A DNA stretch of 64,000 bases from Stieleria neptunia (GTDB lineage: Bacteria > Planctomycetota > Planctomycetia > Pirellulales > Pirellulaceae), in contig NZ_CP037423.1 of NCBI RefSeq assembly GCF_007754155.1, forward strand, positions 10,040,938 through 10,104,937, in the 5' to 3' direction. The stretch's first letter is position 1. Each line of letters begins with the position of its first letter. Made by a program: the position numbers and the translations under genes. A model generated the notes under the pieces. That model saw only the letters and a program-made list of their open reading frames with translations, was not told the origin of the DNA and did not search any database. Below, piece after piece: positions 53,602-62,821 of this stretch.

Positions 53602-55632
53602 TTATTCGGTCAGCGCCATGGGCGTGTCATCACGCTGTTTCATCAACGCATCGATCCGCTTGGTCTTGACGGCGTTTGTCGGACCGATCAGCAACGCCGG
53701 ATTGGCGGTGTGATGTTCCTGGTTCCAGCGAGCGATGATGGAGCGAATCGCATCGCCGCGTTCGGAATCGGATCCCAAGGGCTTGATCTTTAAATCAGCC
53801 AATCCTGGCAGTGCTTGCAACGAACGTCGCGCGATCATCCGTACTGCCAAATACGGATCGTTCAAGAGCTGAGCCAGGTAGATCGATTGCCAGTCGTTGC
53901 CAGAGACAGCTTGCGCATCCGACCAGCCCATCGTCCAAGCCGCCATCGCCCGGTTGGCGGCGTCCCCCTTCAACAGCCACAAAATGGACCCGGCGACCTC
54001 CGATTGCTCCGCATCCAAATCGGGTTCTTCGATCGCATACCACTCGTTCAGATAGTCCGCCGTCCATTTCAGGGTCTTGTCCAAGTGGCATTGGTTGCAC
54101 GCATTGGGGCGGTCGGCGGCCAAGTCCCGTTTCAAGTCAGGGATGCTGATGGTGTGATTGCGAATCGCTTTCAGCAAGCCATACGCCGTGTGTGGCATGT
54201 GGCAGTTGTAACAATTCGATCCCGACGAATCCGCCGCGTGATGGGTGTGCGCCGTGGAATACTGCTGTTGGTCGTGGCACTGCAGGCACGCATCGTTTCC
54301 ATAGGAACTCGGTTTCAACTGATCGTTGGCCCAGTCTTTGTCGCTGCGTGTGTCGTCTGCCGCCTGATGAAGTTGGTGGCAGGACAGGCAACTCATCTCG
54401 CCGCGTTGAAAACACCCCGACTGCTCCAACGCCGTGTATTCTCGTCCCGACACACGCACCACACCGTCGGAATAGAACGTTCCGCGGTTGGTGCTGACCA
54501 CGCGGTCGCGAATCGACTCGTTCTGCAGCAATTCGTTCATTTCTGAGCTGTGAAGCTGCCACAGATCGTGTGACTCTCGCAGATCCATGCCCGGCCGGAA
54601 CGTCGCCCCTTCAACGTTGATCCGGCTTGGGTCGCCCTTCAAGGTCAGCACGGAGTGGCATTGACCACAGACTTGCGACGACCGGACGTGCGAGAGGTTC
54701 TCGGGATTCACGATGGGATCGCTTGACAACCGGGCGGCTGGGTTTTGGTTCGCAGCCGAATCCCGATGGTAGGCGATGTGCGGCTGTCCGGGGCCGTGGC
54801 AGGCTTCGCAGCTGATCCCGAATTCAGCCGCGCGCGTGTCCCACTCCCCTCGGGGCAATGCACGCGTTTGGGGGTGCGTAGAATGGCATTGACTACAAGC
54901 GGAATTCCAGCGTCCTCGTTCGTGCGAAACGCCACCGTCGTTCGGCTTCAGAAACGCAGCCGACCTCGGGATCCATTCCTGCGTTTCCGTCAGAAAGACA
55001 AACGGAAAAATGGCCAACGTGCGTCGCGCGCCGGTAGGAAACCAATAGGCCTGCATGTGATGCGAACCGGTCGTCATCACGATCGGTCGTTGCACGCGTT
55101 GTGACGCCGCGGCCGTCCCCGCAATGGCCGCGGGATCGGGCATTTCTACCCAGCACACCCCGTCGAATTCTCTGAGCTGATAGTCGCGCCCATGTTGCGA
55201 CAGCTTCACGTCATCGAAGTCGCCCAGCACCACCTCGGGGTCGGCCACTTGAGTCATCGTGCGATGATACGAAGCGAACCAGGTCGCGTGGTTTTGGGGA
55301 TGGCATTCGCGACAGGCATCCGATGCGACATAGCCATGATCAGGAACTTCAATGGGACGAAATGCCGCAAGCTTTGCCGACGTCGGCACGTCTTGCTGCG
55401 GTTGCGGTGTCAGCGGTTCCGACCCGAGTGCATCCGGCCGCGGCGCATCTGCTCGCGGCGCATCTGGCCGCGGCGCAACCGGCGCAGCCGCCGGGGGCAG
55501 AGCGAGCGCGACGAGGGCCACCACGACAACGGGCACCAGGACCGCGGCGAGGATCGAACGCTTGAGCCACCAGACAAGCCCGCCACAAACCATCCCGATG
55601 ACGACACTCAAGCAGAGGACTGCTCCATTCAT
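53602..55632 (-). CDS. Octahaem c-type cytochrome with membrane anchor and HEAT-like tail
   Basis: This 676-residue protein starts with two closely spaced hydrophobic helices and a linker of PRPDA/PRADA repeats, then an extracytoplasmic domain. Eight haem-attachment motifs are visible: CRECH, CSQCH, CEACH, CGQCH, CLSCH, CLQCH, CYNCH and CNQCH. The final 170 residues have helical repeats without Cys (YLAQLLNDPYLAVRMIARRSL). The CEACHGPG...CGQCH part resembles the divergent heptahaem gene, so the two probably share ancestry. It likely carries electrons in the periplasm; any nitrogen- or sulfur-compound activity is not shown by the sequence. Confidence 0.9.
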   Translation of the reverse strand: MNGAVLCLSVVIGMVCGGLVWWLKRSILAAVLVPVVVVALVALALPPAAAPVAPRPDAPRADAPRPDALGSEPLTPQPQQDVPTSAKLAAFRPIEVPDHGYVASDACRECHPQNHATWFASYHRTMTQVADPEVVLGDFDDVKLSQHGRDYQLREFDGVCWVEMPDPAAIAGTAAASQRVQRPIVMTTGSHHMQAYWFPTGARRTLAIFPFVFLTETQEWIPRSAAFLKPNDGGVSHERGRWNSACSQCHSTHPQTRALPRGEWDTRAAEFGISCEACHGPGQPHIAYHRDSAANQNPAARLSSDPIVNPENLSHVRSSQVCGQCHSVLTLKGDPSRINVEGATFRPGMDLRESHDLWQLHSSEMNELLQNESIRDRVVSTNRGTFYSDGVVRVSGREYTALEQSGCFQRGEMSCLSCHQLHQAADDTRSDKDWANDQLKPSSYGNDACLQCHDQQQYSTAHTHHAADSSGSNCYNCHMPHTAYGLLKAIRNHTISIPDLKRDLAADRPNACNQCHLDKTLKWTADYLNEWYAIEEPDLDAEQSEVAGSILWLLKGDAANRAMAAWTMGWSDAQAVSGNDWQSIYLAQLLNDPYLAVRMIARRSLQALPGLADLKIKPLGSDSERGDAIRSIIARWNQEHHTANPALLIGPTNAVKTKRIDALMKQRDDTPMALTE

Positions 55633-56021
55633 GCTCGCACTTCTCTCAAAATCGTTGCTTCACTGCTGCGGGGCTCGGGCGATTCACTTGAATGTGAGAA
55701 AGCAATTCGCCCGACATTCGATTCACGCCTGGCCTCCCCCTCCCCGGTCGGGTCTCCTGTCTGAGTATGCCGTCGCGATCCTTCTTTTGCAACGCGCTTC
55801 CTCGCAAGGGCTGGCCGTTTGCGAGACGCCGTCGTTTGGTGGGCCGATGAACAGGACGGGCTCGCCCCCGTTCGGTCCCCGTCCTGCAACACTCGGCCGT
55901 CACATGATGCCCGACTGGGGTAAGCTATTGCAGACCGATGCGGATCCAAAGCTTGTCGTTTTCTCGTTCGTTTGGTCCAATCGAGTTTTGTCGATCGATG
56001 TTCGTCGCTGGGGATAAAACC
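55633..56021. other. Shared intergenic region between divergent multihaem cytochromes
   Basis: This 389-base gap lies between two divergent cytochrome genes and must hold both promoters. I see no clear -35/-10 boxes, no strong hairpin and no credible small gene. Confidence 0.5.
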
Positions 56022-57419
56022 TTGAATCTGAAACGCTGGTTCGCACTCATTTCGATCGTCGCGGTCGTCGCCTGGTTTGGCTACGATGCGATGCAAAAGA
56101 AACGCGACGATGCCCTGGTCCGTGATCTGATGGACGCGCGGCAACAGCAGAGTGACAACGAAACGAAAGCGCCGGCTCGCTCTGAACCGCCCAGCAACAT
56201 GGTGGTCAACCGGATTCCCGGAAACAATTGGTTTGTCGGCAAATTCGAGGACGGCGGCGGCGTCGAAATCCCGTTTCGTCCCGGGGACGCTCCGGAGAAG
56301 AGCGTGGACCTCACTCCCGTGCATGACAATCCGGGATTTGTCGGCCCCGAACAGTGCCAGGAATGCCACCGAGAAAAGTACCAGTCGTTCCTCGCAACGG
56401 CGCACTACAAAACAAGCCGGCCGGTCAACGAGACGACGATCGACGGAAGCTTCGAACCCGGCTCCAACACGTTCCAGACCTCCGACCCCAACGTGTCCTT
56501 TGAAATGATTCGCAAAGACGATGAGTTTCTGCAACGCGTCCATTTTTATAACTGGAGCTTTGAGGTCCCGATGGAAATCATCATGGGATCGTCCAAAATG
56601 GCTCAGACCTATTTGTATTGGCACAAAGACGGTCTCTATCAACACAACGTCACGCACATCACCGATGGCAACCAGTGGATCAACAGCCCCGGATACATCG
56701 ACGGCGATGCTGCCTATGCCCGACCGATCCCGCAACGCTGCATGGAATGCCACCTGACGTATTTTGATTTCCGCGGCGAAAAGAATCACTACACCCCGGG
56801 AACATTGATTCTGGGCGTGACCTGCGAACGTTGCCACGGCCCGGCAAAGGGGCATGTGGAGTTTCACCGCGAAAACCAAAACGCTACCAAAGCGGTCGGG
56901 ATCACCAATCCGGCCGACCTGGACCGCCAGGTTCAAATGCAAATCTGCGGGCAATGCCACGGAGGGTCGAGGGAACTCAAAGGCAACGCATTGAGTTTTC
57001 GACCCGGCGATCGCCTGGAAGACCACTACCATCCCCCGGACGATGAACTCGACGCAAAAAACAGCGTTCACACCAGCAATCAATTGAATCGTCTGTCACA
57101 AAGCCCCTGCTTTCTGCAATCGCAGATGACCTGTATCGATTGCCATGACCCACACCACAGCGAGCGTGGGGATCGAAAACTGTTTTCCAGCCGCTGCATG
57201 ACCTGCCACGAAAACGAAAGTGATTGCGGCTTCTTTCCCCAGCAAGGCGTCGATTTTGCCGAGAACTGCGTCGACTGTCACATGCCGCAACGCCCGACCG
57301 AAAACCTGCGTCTGAAGAGCATCGAGGGCGATGTCTTTCCGCCGCTTCGTGATCACTACATTCGCGTCGATGAAACGGCGACCATGCGGTTCATGAGCAG
57401 CTTGAGCAACGGAGACTGA
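56022..57419 (+). CDS. Heptahaem c-type cytochrome with membrane anchor
   Basis: This protein (465 residues from the chosen start) has one N-terminal membrane anchor (RWFALISIVAVVAWFGYDAM) and seven haem-attachment motifs: CQECH, CMECH, CERCH, CGQCH, CIDCH, CMTCH and CVDCH. Segments CERCHGPAKGHVEFHRE and ICGQCHGGSREL match the octahaem neighbour. The start is uncertain: TTG at 56022 gives a clean anchor, while ATGs at 55998 and 55938 give longer, less regular N-termini. It faces the SGNH hydrolase gene with only 20 bases between stops. Likely periplasmic electron transfer. Confidence 0.88.
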   Translation: MNLKRWFALISIVAVVAWFGYDAMQKKRDDALVRDLMDARQQQSDNETKAPARSEPPSNMVVNRIPGNNWFVGKFEDGGGVEIPFRPGDAPEKSVDLTPVHDNPGFVGPEQCQECHREKYQSFLATAHYKTSRPVNETTIDGSFEPGSNTFQTSDPNVSFEMIRKDDEFLQRVHFYNWSFEVPMEIIMGSSKMAQTYLYWHKDGLYQHNVTHITDGNQWINSPGYIDGDAAYARPIPQRCMECHLTYFDFRGEKNHYTPGTLILGVTCERCHGPAKGHVEFHRENQNATKAVGITNPADLDRQVQMQICGQCHGGSRELKGNALSFRPGDRLEDHYHPPDDELDAKNSVHTSNQLNRLSQSPCFLQSQMTCIDCHDPHHSERGDRKLFSSRCMTCHENESDCGFFPQQGVDFAENCVDCHMPQRPTENLRLKSIEGDVFPPLRDHYIRVDETATMRFMSSLSNGD

Positions 57420-57439
57420 GGAATCGCTGCGAGCGTCAG

Positions 57440-58612
57440 TCAGGGGGCATCGAGGGCCGCTTGAACGGCTTCGCGAATTTCCGGAGCATAGCCCGATACC
57501 CAAACGGCCCGACCCGCGGCGTTGAGATGGCAATGGTCATCAAAAAGTGTTTCGCCGGGGATTCCGTGTGGTTCCTGGTTGGCGACCATGGCTTCGACAT
57601 CAACGATGGGAAGTAAAAATTCGTCGGCCAGTTCTCTCAAAATGTTGTTTTCCAAATCGCTGCACTGATGCCGCCCTGCTGTTTCGGCCAAAATCTGCTT
57701 GGCCAGGCGCATCCCTTCTTCCGCCGAGCCCGCCTTCCACAAAGCATACACCTGCTCGTATCGCAGCGCCGCATCACGGGGCAGGTAGGGGCGAAGCAAA
57801 TTGGACGACACCGTTCCCATGATGACGGGAACCTGCTGATTCCGTGCCGTCGTCAGAATCAATCTCAGATTGTGCCTGTAGCTCTGCATGCGATCCTGTA
57901 CGTCTTGAGCGCCGAACTCGTACGACCAAGCGCGGGCAAAGTTGGAATCGCTGACCGGTTCTTCTCGCGACAGCAGCCGTTGATTGTGCTCTTTCTCCAA
58001 TCGACTGAGCTCATAGTCGGCCTTGCGATCACGAATGAACCGAATGATCGCTGAATGGCTAATCGTTCGCTCGAAACCTAGCTGCTCGAGCCCCGAAAGT
58101 GAGAGCTGTTCGATCTCCTCAAATTCATTGTGCCCGCTGTACAGGAGGATCAGGTCGGGGGCGTACTCGAGCATCTCGCGCATGACCAAGACCAGCCGAT
58201 GGCTTCCGTACGCCAAGCCACCACAATTGATGATTTCGACCTGGTCAAACGGATCGAATTCAGCACTCAAGTCACGCTCAAGCTTCCTGAATTCCGGCTC
58301 CAATTGATTCACCGAGGAACCGCCCAGCGCCACGATCCGAAATACATCCGCCGGTTTTTCACGGAGGAACCGTTGTCGCACAAAACTGACCCGTTTGGCT
58401 GGGTCCGTTTCCATGTATCCCGGATGGAGCGACGATGCGACAAAGATCCGGCTGTCGTCGTTGAAGCCAAGTCCGAAATCGACATGACGTGGAGGCCAAA
58501 CGATCTCCATCGCTCGGAAGCCGACTTCGGCAAGACAAAAAAATGCCAATGTGACGCCGACGCCAAACGTGATCCGTTTTTTCAGGCTCAGCCTGACTCT
58601 GTTCTGATTCAT
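57440..58612 (-). CDS. Membrane-anchored SGNH/GDSL-type hydrolase
   Basis: This 390-residue protein has an N-terminal membrane helix (ITFGVGVTLAFFCLAEVGF) and an extracytoplasmic SGNH domain. Catalytic blocks are visible: Ser in VALGGSSVNQ, Gly in NCGGLAYGS, Asn in YSGHNEFEE and the Asp/His pair in DDHCHLNAAG. Such enzymes usually remove or move acyl groups on polysaccharides, as in AlgX-like proteins; the substrate here is unknown. It is next to a multihaem cytochrome and a DUF1559 gene, and precedes the GT39-TPR gene in the same broad cluster. Confidence 0.88.
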   Translation of the reverse strand: MNQNRVRLSLKKRITFGVGVTLAFFCLAEVGFRAMEIVWPPRHVDFGLGFNDDSRIFVASSLHPGYMETDPAKRVSFVRQRFLREKPADVFRIVALGGSSVNQLEPEFRKLERDLSAEFDPFDQVEIINCGGLAYGSHRLVLVMREMLEYAPDLILLYSGHNEFEEIEQLSLSGLEQLGFERTISHSAIIRFIRDRKADYELSRLEKEHNQRLLSREEPVSDSNFARAWSYEFGAQDVQDRMQSYRHNLRLILTTARNQQVPVIMGTVSSNLLRPYLPRDAALRYEQVYALWKAGSAEEGMRLAKQILAETAGRHQCSDLENNILRELADEFLLPIVDVEAMVANQEPHGIPGETLFDDHCHLNAAGRAVWVSGYAPEIREAVQAALDAP

Positions 58613-58697
58613 GATTTAGCCAGCGCATGACAGGCTCGAAGCCTTTCCCACGGCGATGCATCCGATACTGAACTTTCGCTCGATTGAGACACGATCG

Positions 58698-58738
58698 CCA
58701 AAAAAGAAACCTCGCCCGCGGAGCGCGGACGAGGTTTC
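58698..58738 (-). terminator. Rho-independent terminator after the DUF1559 gene
   Basis: Arms 58706-58720 and 58724-58738 pair at 14 of 15 positions around a three-base loop, followed on the minus strand by TTTTTTGG. It lies about 25 bases after the DUF1559 stop and implies that the SGNH hydrolase gene beyond has its own promoter. Confidence 0.9.
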
Positions 58739-58762
58739 GATGATCAATCGGTTGCTTTCACC

Positions 58763-60025
58763 TTATTGATTTAGCTGTTCCTCGATGGTTTCGCTCGAGT
58801 CACGTGTGCCAAGAGCACCCCACAAACCGTAGTTGCTCTCGGTACCAGGGATCGACGAGATGGGGAACAAACACCCGCTACGCTGGACACAGACCGTTGG
58901 CAGCTCGGGATCACCACCGTCGACACTATCGGTCATGAAGATCACCGCACCGTCACCCATCAACACGTGAGCTCCACCGGTATGGCGACTCCCCACCGTT
59001 GAGATCACACCGGGATGGTTCCCGTCGTTGTTGGCGTGAACGCAGTTGGGGTTGTTAGGCGGAAGGATGGTGTGGATCGCGGTGTAGTATGCCCGACAAT
59101 CCGCCCAGCGAGCGTGCTTCGCCTGAGACAACGATGCGCTAACCGTTGCAGTGTCATCGTAAAACTGAGGGCGTTCCGGATCAATGTGAGCACCCGTTTT
59201 GCAGCGAGCCGGAATCAAGATGGACGCGCTCGGGTCGGCCATGGCCGAGATGTTTCGGACGAAGTCCGCTTTGACCTCACGCTTGCCGCCCGACGTCACC
59301 ACTTCACCGGCAGCGATGGTGTTGGAGAGTCCATCCAAAACGTCGCGGAACTTCATCTCATTGCGATTCCAAAAGAATCCACGCTGTGCCGCTCGCGAAC
59401 GTTCAACGGACCAGTTCTCGTCTCGGTTGTTGAAGTTACCGAAGAATCCATAGTCATTAACACCGCCATTGTGCGATTGGTCCACCGCGTCGCCGAGATT
59501 ACAGGCGTAGTTCGTCCGCGCAAGTTGGCCGGGGCCGAGCGCTTTTGCGGGGTCGCTCGGGCAACGGAATGCCGGAACCTGGGTCACCCAAGGAACGTAG
59601 CGCGTTTCCCAGGGGCAGGGTCCCATCGCAAACCAAACACCGCCGGTCGCTTGCACGCTCTGGCCGGGAGTCGCTTGGGTGCTGGGGTTCGAGATCTGAT
59701 CCCACAACGCTTGCTGCTCCATGTAGGGAAGGATGGGAACCAACCAGCTGAGGAAAAGTCGGTTGCAGTCTTGCGTTCCGTTGGGAGTGGACGGAGTCCG
59801 CGCCGTACCCGTTCCGTTCGTAGGAATCTGCTTGAATGCCGTGTGGTAGTTGTGAATCGCAAGCCCGATCTGCTTGAAATTGTTGCTACACGACATGCGC
59901 CGTGCAGCCTCGCGGGCTGCCTGAACGGCCGGCAATAACAAGCCGACAAGAATGCCGATGATGGCGATGACGACCAACAGCTCCACCAGTGTGAAACCCG
60001 GTCGCGAAGAACGAGATCTTTGCAT
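58763..60025 (-). CDS. DUF1559 protein with prepilin-type N-terminal signal
   Basis: This 420-residue protein begins with a type IV prepilin signal (RPG^FTLVELLVVIAIIGILVG, cleavage after Gly10, Glu at +5) followed by LLPAVQAAREAARRMSCSNN, the hallmark of the planctomycete DUF1559 (SBP_bac_10) family. The C-terminal part contains HTGGAHVLMGDGAVIFMTDS, the family's typical end. Members form pseudopilin-like or surface structures of unknown role and are present in tens to hundreds of copies per planctomycete genome. A GGAG ribosome binding site six bases upstream supports the start. A terminator follows. Confidence 0.97.
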   Translation of the reverse strand: MQRSRSSRPGFTLVELLVVIAIIGILVGLLLPAVQAAREAARRMSCSNNFKQIGLAIHNYHTAFKQIPTNGTGTARTPSTPNGTQDCNRLFLSWLVPILPYMEQQALWDQISNPSTQATPGQSVQATGGVWFAMGPCPWETRYVPWVTQVPAFRCPSDPAKALGPGQLARTNYACNLGDAVDQSHNGGVNDYGFFGNFNNRDENWSVERSRAAQRGFFWNRNEMKFRDVLDGLSNTIAAGEVVTSGGKREVKADFVRNISAMADPSASILIPARCKTGAHIDPERPQFYDDTATVSASLSQAKHARWADCRAYYTAIHTILPPNNPNCVHANNDGNHPGVISTVGSRHTGGAHVLMGDGAVIFMTDSVDGGDPELPTVCVQRSGCLFPISSIPGTESNYGLWGALGTRDSSETIEEQLNQ

Positions 60026-60436
60026 GCTAGACTCCGAAAATTGAAATAGAGATAGAGATAGAATTGAAATCAGAAATTCCCTGATAAGGGCCGTTCAGAA
60101 TAACCGTGAACCGGATTACTGCGAGGGAGCAACCCGAAAAATTCCCGATTTTCGCCCGGTCTGACACGCCCCCGTGGGTGGGGCCAATGTCGGCCGCAAT
60201 GAGGGCGGTGAACTAAGTTTCACGTCACCTTCTATGGCCCTCGTGTGTGAGCGGAACGGCACAAACCATCCGGTCACGTTTTGAAACACCGTGAAAGACC
60301 AGAGGACTCGCGCCTTACTGCAAAAAATCACTAAAAGGTGTAAAAAAAACGACGCGAGCCGTCCGGTCGCGCTTCAAAACACCATGAAAAACCGGAGGGC
60401 TTGCGCCCTACCGCTAACCAGGGAAACGAACAGGTG
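60026..60436. other. Intergenic region with a GCGAGCCCTCCGG-type inverted repeat
   Basis: No gene is credible here. A diverged copy of the short inverted-repeat element lies at about 60340-60420 (GCGAGCCGTCCGGTCGCGC to CCGGAGGGCTTGCGCCCTAC), with a decayed partial copy at 60285-60320. The DUF1559 promoter should be near 60030-60100, but I cannot pick out its boxes. Confidence 0.6.
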
Positions 60437-62215
60437 CTAGCGGATTCGACTCAATGCTTCCGCAGCGCGTGCATCAGGCGGGGTTTCTGCCAAGGCTCGT
60501 TGGTACTGCTCGATCGCTCGCTGTCGCTGACCGGAATACTCGAGTGCTTCGCCGAGCTGGAAATGGACCCCCAGAAGGCGCGGGTCAAGGGCCAGCGCAG
60601 TTTGAAAACATTGTGCCGCGAGATCCGGCTGGCGATTCAACATGTACGCCCGGCCAAGATTGACGTACCCCTCTGCCATTTCCGGAAACCCGTCAATCGC
60701 CTTTTGCAGCAACTGGATCCCGGCCGGCAAATTGCCCGCCTTGCAGGCCGAAATCCCCATGTTCATGTAACAACTGGCGTGCAGGGAGCGTTCTTCATGG
60801 ACGCGAATGTTGCAAAAGACGCCTGAGACCAACAGGACCGCGACAACGGGGATCGATCGCCATCTTCGTTCCCTGACGCGCACGAACAGGTCGACCGCCC
60901 CGGCGGCCGCAAACGGAATGAACAGGATGGCGACCGGGTTGCGATAGCGACCCAAGATAAAGAACCCCACAACGGCTGCGATCATCGTCAGCAAGAGCAG
61001 GTAGTACAGCCACAGTTTTCGCCACTCCCGCCGAGTCGCGACCAGCCCCCAGATCCCCAGCGGGCAAAGCGTGCCGAAGTGCCAGATTCGGCTCAGTTTC
61101 AACGGCGCGGAGTACTCGCGAAAGATGTACATGCTTTCGACGTCGGGAACTTCATAGCGATTGAACACCATGAACGTCTTCGCGACCATCAACTGCAGCC
61201 AGCGACCGGGGGCCTGCCGAATGTCTTCCCAGGCTCGTGACATCCAAAATTGAGAGACTTCGCGGGCGGACAGTTCATGGCCGACCGCTTGTTCGGCCAG
61301 ACGCTCGGCGTCCGCACGCTCGTACATCGGTGTCCCGCGACCGGGAACCAAGGGCACGTAGATTCCGTTCGCCTCGATGTTGTTGCCGATGTAGAAATTG
61401 GGCCCCGCCTGAAAGGTTGTCGGCGACCACTCGCCTCCCAGGGAAGCATTTCGAGCCGCGACGGGTAGCAAAATCAAGGCAAGGCCGCCCGCGTAACAAC
61501 CGACCAGTTTCCATCGGTGCCGATGCGTTTCGCGTCTCCCCAATACAATCCAAGCCGGGATCAACGGGGTCCACAGCAACGCATTCTCTCGCGCCAGCAC
61601 CAACAGGCCGAGTGAGATTCCAGCCAAAACCGCGTACCACCAACGCTGCTCGCTTTGAAGATAAACGCAGGCTGCGATCAAGGCGCACAACAGAAACGTC
61701 GCCAAGGCGGCTTTTTGAATGATGCCGTCATAGTAAATGGCTGGCGGATAGGCGGCCAACATCAGCGCCGAAACCAGCCCGACGCGCTCCGAGAACAACT
61801 TACGACCCGCCAGACCGATCAAGGCCACGCCGGCAACACCCAGCATCATCTGAACCAGTCGGACCAGAGTGATGCTGGGACCGAAGATCGAGATCAGAAC
61901 CGCCAGGAAATAGGGATACAGCGGGGCCTGGTAAAAGGTCTCGGTGCCATACCAATCGCCATCACTGATTTTGACCGCCCAGTCGACGTACCCTTTGGCG
62001 TCTCCCAGCAATTGAACCAGCGTCGGGACTTCAAATGTCTGCAACACGTGCAGCAAACGCAGAAAAAAAGCGAGCCCACAGAGGCTCGCCAGGAGGATCG
62101 CAAAGGAGGGACGGTTTTCAACCGTCGCATCCCCAGAGGTCGTCTTTGCAGTCGCAATCTTTGCAGTCGTAGGCGCTCGACGGGCGGTGTGCGATTGATT
62201 TCCGCGTCTAGCCAT
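60437..62215 (-). CDS. GT39-type glycosyltransferase fused to TPR repeats
   Basis: This 592-residue membrane protein begins with a basic cytoplasmic tail, then about ten to eleven helices of an ArnT/PMT-like GT-C glycosyltransferase. The first loop after helix 1 has the acidic pair region LLGDAKGYVDWAVKISDGDWYG, then YQAPLYPYFLAV, typical of GT39-like enzymes that use lipid-linked sugars. The last 120 residues are three TPRs (EGYVNLGRAYMLNRQPDLAAQCF and similar), probably extracytoplasmic. Such proteins may glycosylate proteins or envelope polymers; the acceptor is unknown. It lies 43 bases after the small lipoprotein gene on the same strand. Confidence 0.88.
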   Translation of the reverse strand: MARRGNQSHTARRAPTTAKIATAKTTSGDATVENRPSFAILLASLCGLAFFLRLLHVLQTFEVPTLVQLLGDAKGYVDWAVKISDGDWYGTETFYQAPLYPYFLAVLISIFGPSITLVRLVQMMLGVAGVALIGLAGRKLFSERVGLVSALMLAAYPPAIYYDGIIQKAALATFLLCALIAACVYLQSEQRWWYAVLAGISLGLLVLARENALLWTPLIPAWIVLGRRETHRHRWKLVGCYAGGLALILLPVAARNASLGGEWSPTTFQAGPNFYIGNNIEANGIYVPLVPGRGTPMYERADAERLAEQAVGHELSAREVSQFWMSRAWEDIRQAPGRWLQLMVAKTFMVFNRYEVPDVESMYIFREYSAPLKLSRIWHFGTLCPLGIWGLVATRREWRKLWLYYLLLLTMIAAVVGFFILGRYRNPVAILFIPFAAAGAVDLFVRVRERRWRSIPVVAVLLVSGVFCNIRVHEERSLHASCYMNMGISACKAGNLPAGIQLLQKAIDGFPEMAEGYVNLGRAYMLNRQPDLAAQCFQTALALDPRLLGVHFQLGEALEYSGQRQRAIEQYQRALAETPPDARAAEALSRIR

Positions 62216-62258
62216 CTAAAAACGCCATACGATTCACGAAGCCATCAGCAATCGAGGG

Positions 62259-62441
62259 CTATTGCGTGATTTGATCGGCTTCTTCCATTTGCTTTTCGTA
62301 ATCTTCCATCTCTTGATTGATTTCAGCTTCTGACCGGGTGTCTTCGATGACCTCGTTTCCAGAACCACCGCAGCCGACGGCAGAGAAAGAAAGGACAGAA
62401 AGGCTGAAGGCAAACAAGGCTGAGTAAACCAAGCGTGACAT
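62259..62441 (-). CDS. Small lipoprotein (60 residues)
   Basis: This short protein starts MSRLVYSALFAFSLSVLSFS and has a lipobox FSAVGC at residues 17-22, followed by GGSGNEVIEDT and an acidic, helical tail. Small lipoproteins of this make-up are common beside glycosyltransferase and DUF1559 genes in planctomycetes. A longer in-frame reading (to 62648) is rejected because its upstream part is Arg/Ser-rich and the lipobox signal starts here. It is probably co-transcribed with the GT39-TPR gene. Confidence 0.75.
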   Translation of the reverse strand: MSRLVYSALFAFSLSVLSFSAVGCGGSGNEVIEDTRSEAEINQEMEDYEKQMEEADQITQ

Positions 62442-62821
62442 TGCGATTGCTCGTTCGTGAAAGAGGGGGGCAAACTTTAGGAAGGCTATTATTCTTCTCC
62501 GAATTGCCCCGTCCCGCAAGTAGCCCCGCGTCAATTTGCGCCTGAAACGGCCCCCCCACTCTTCTGGTGATTCTGAAACGCCGGTTTCTGAAATCCGGAT
62601 CGAACAAGAAAAATGCAAGATGATGGTGCTGGAAGATGATGGTGCCACCCACCACGCGACGTTGGCGTGCCCGTTCGTTGATGATCGCTCGGGACATCAA
62701 CTGCATGACTGACGCACTTCTCGTTCCACCGCGGCAGCGGTTTCACGCCAGCGGCGTGCCACATCAAAGCTTGAGGGCCGCGCAAGCGCAGCCCAAGTTC
62801 ACGCTGTCGAGCATCAGTTAA
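62442..62821. other. Intergenic region before the Rhs remnant
   Basis: No credible gene is found. A 61-codon open frame at 62636-62821 is Arg/Ser-rich without family features. The region ends with an in-frame TAA at 62819 that cuts off the Rhs reading frame. Confidence 0.5.

Noticed and set aside
55629..57083. Long minus-strand open frame (484 codons) across the heptahaem gene
   Set aside because: It lies antisense to a gene with seven CxxCH motifs and shows no family features; high-GC codon bias creates such frames.
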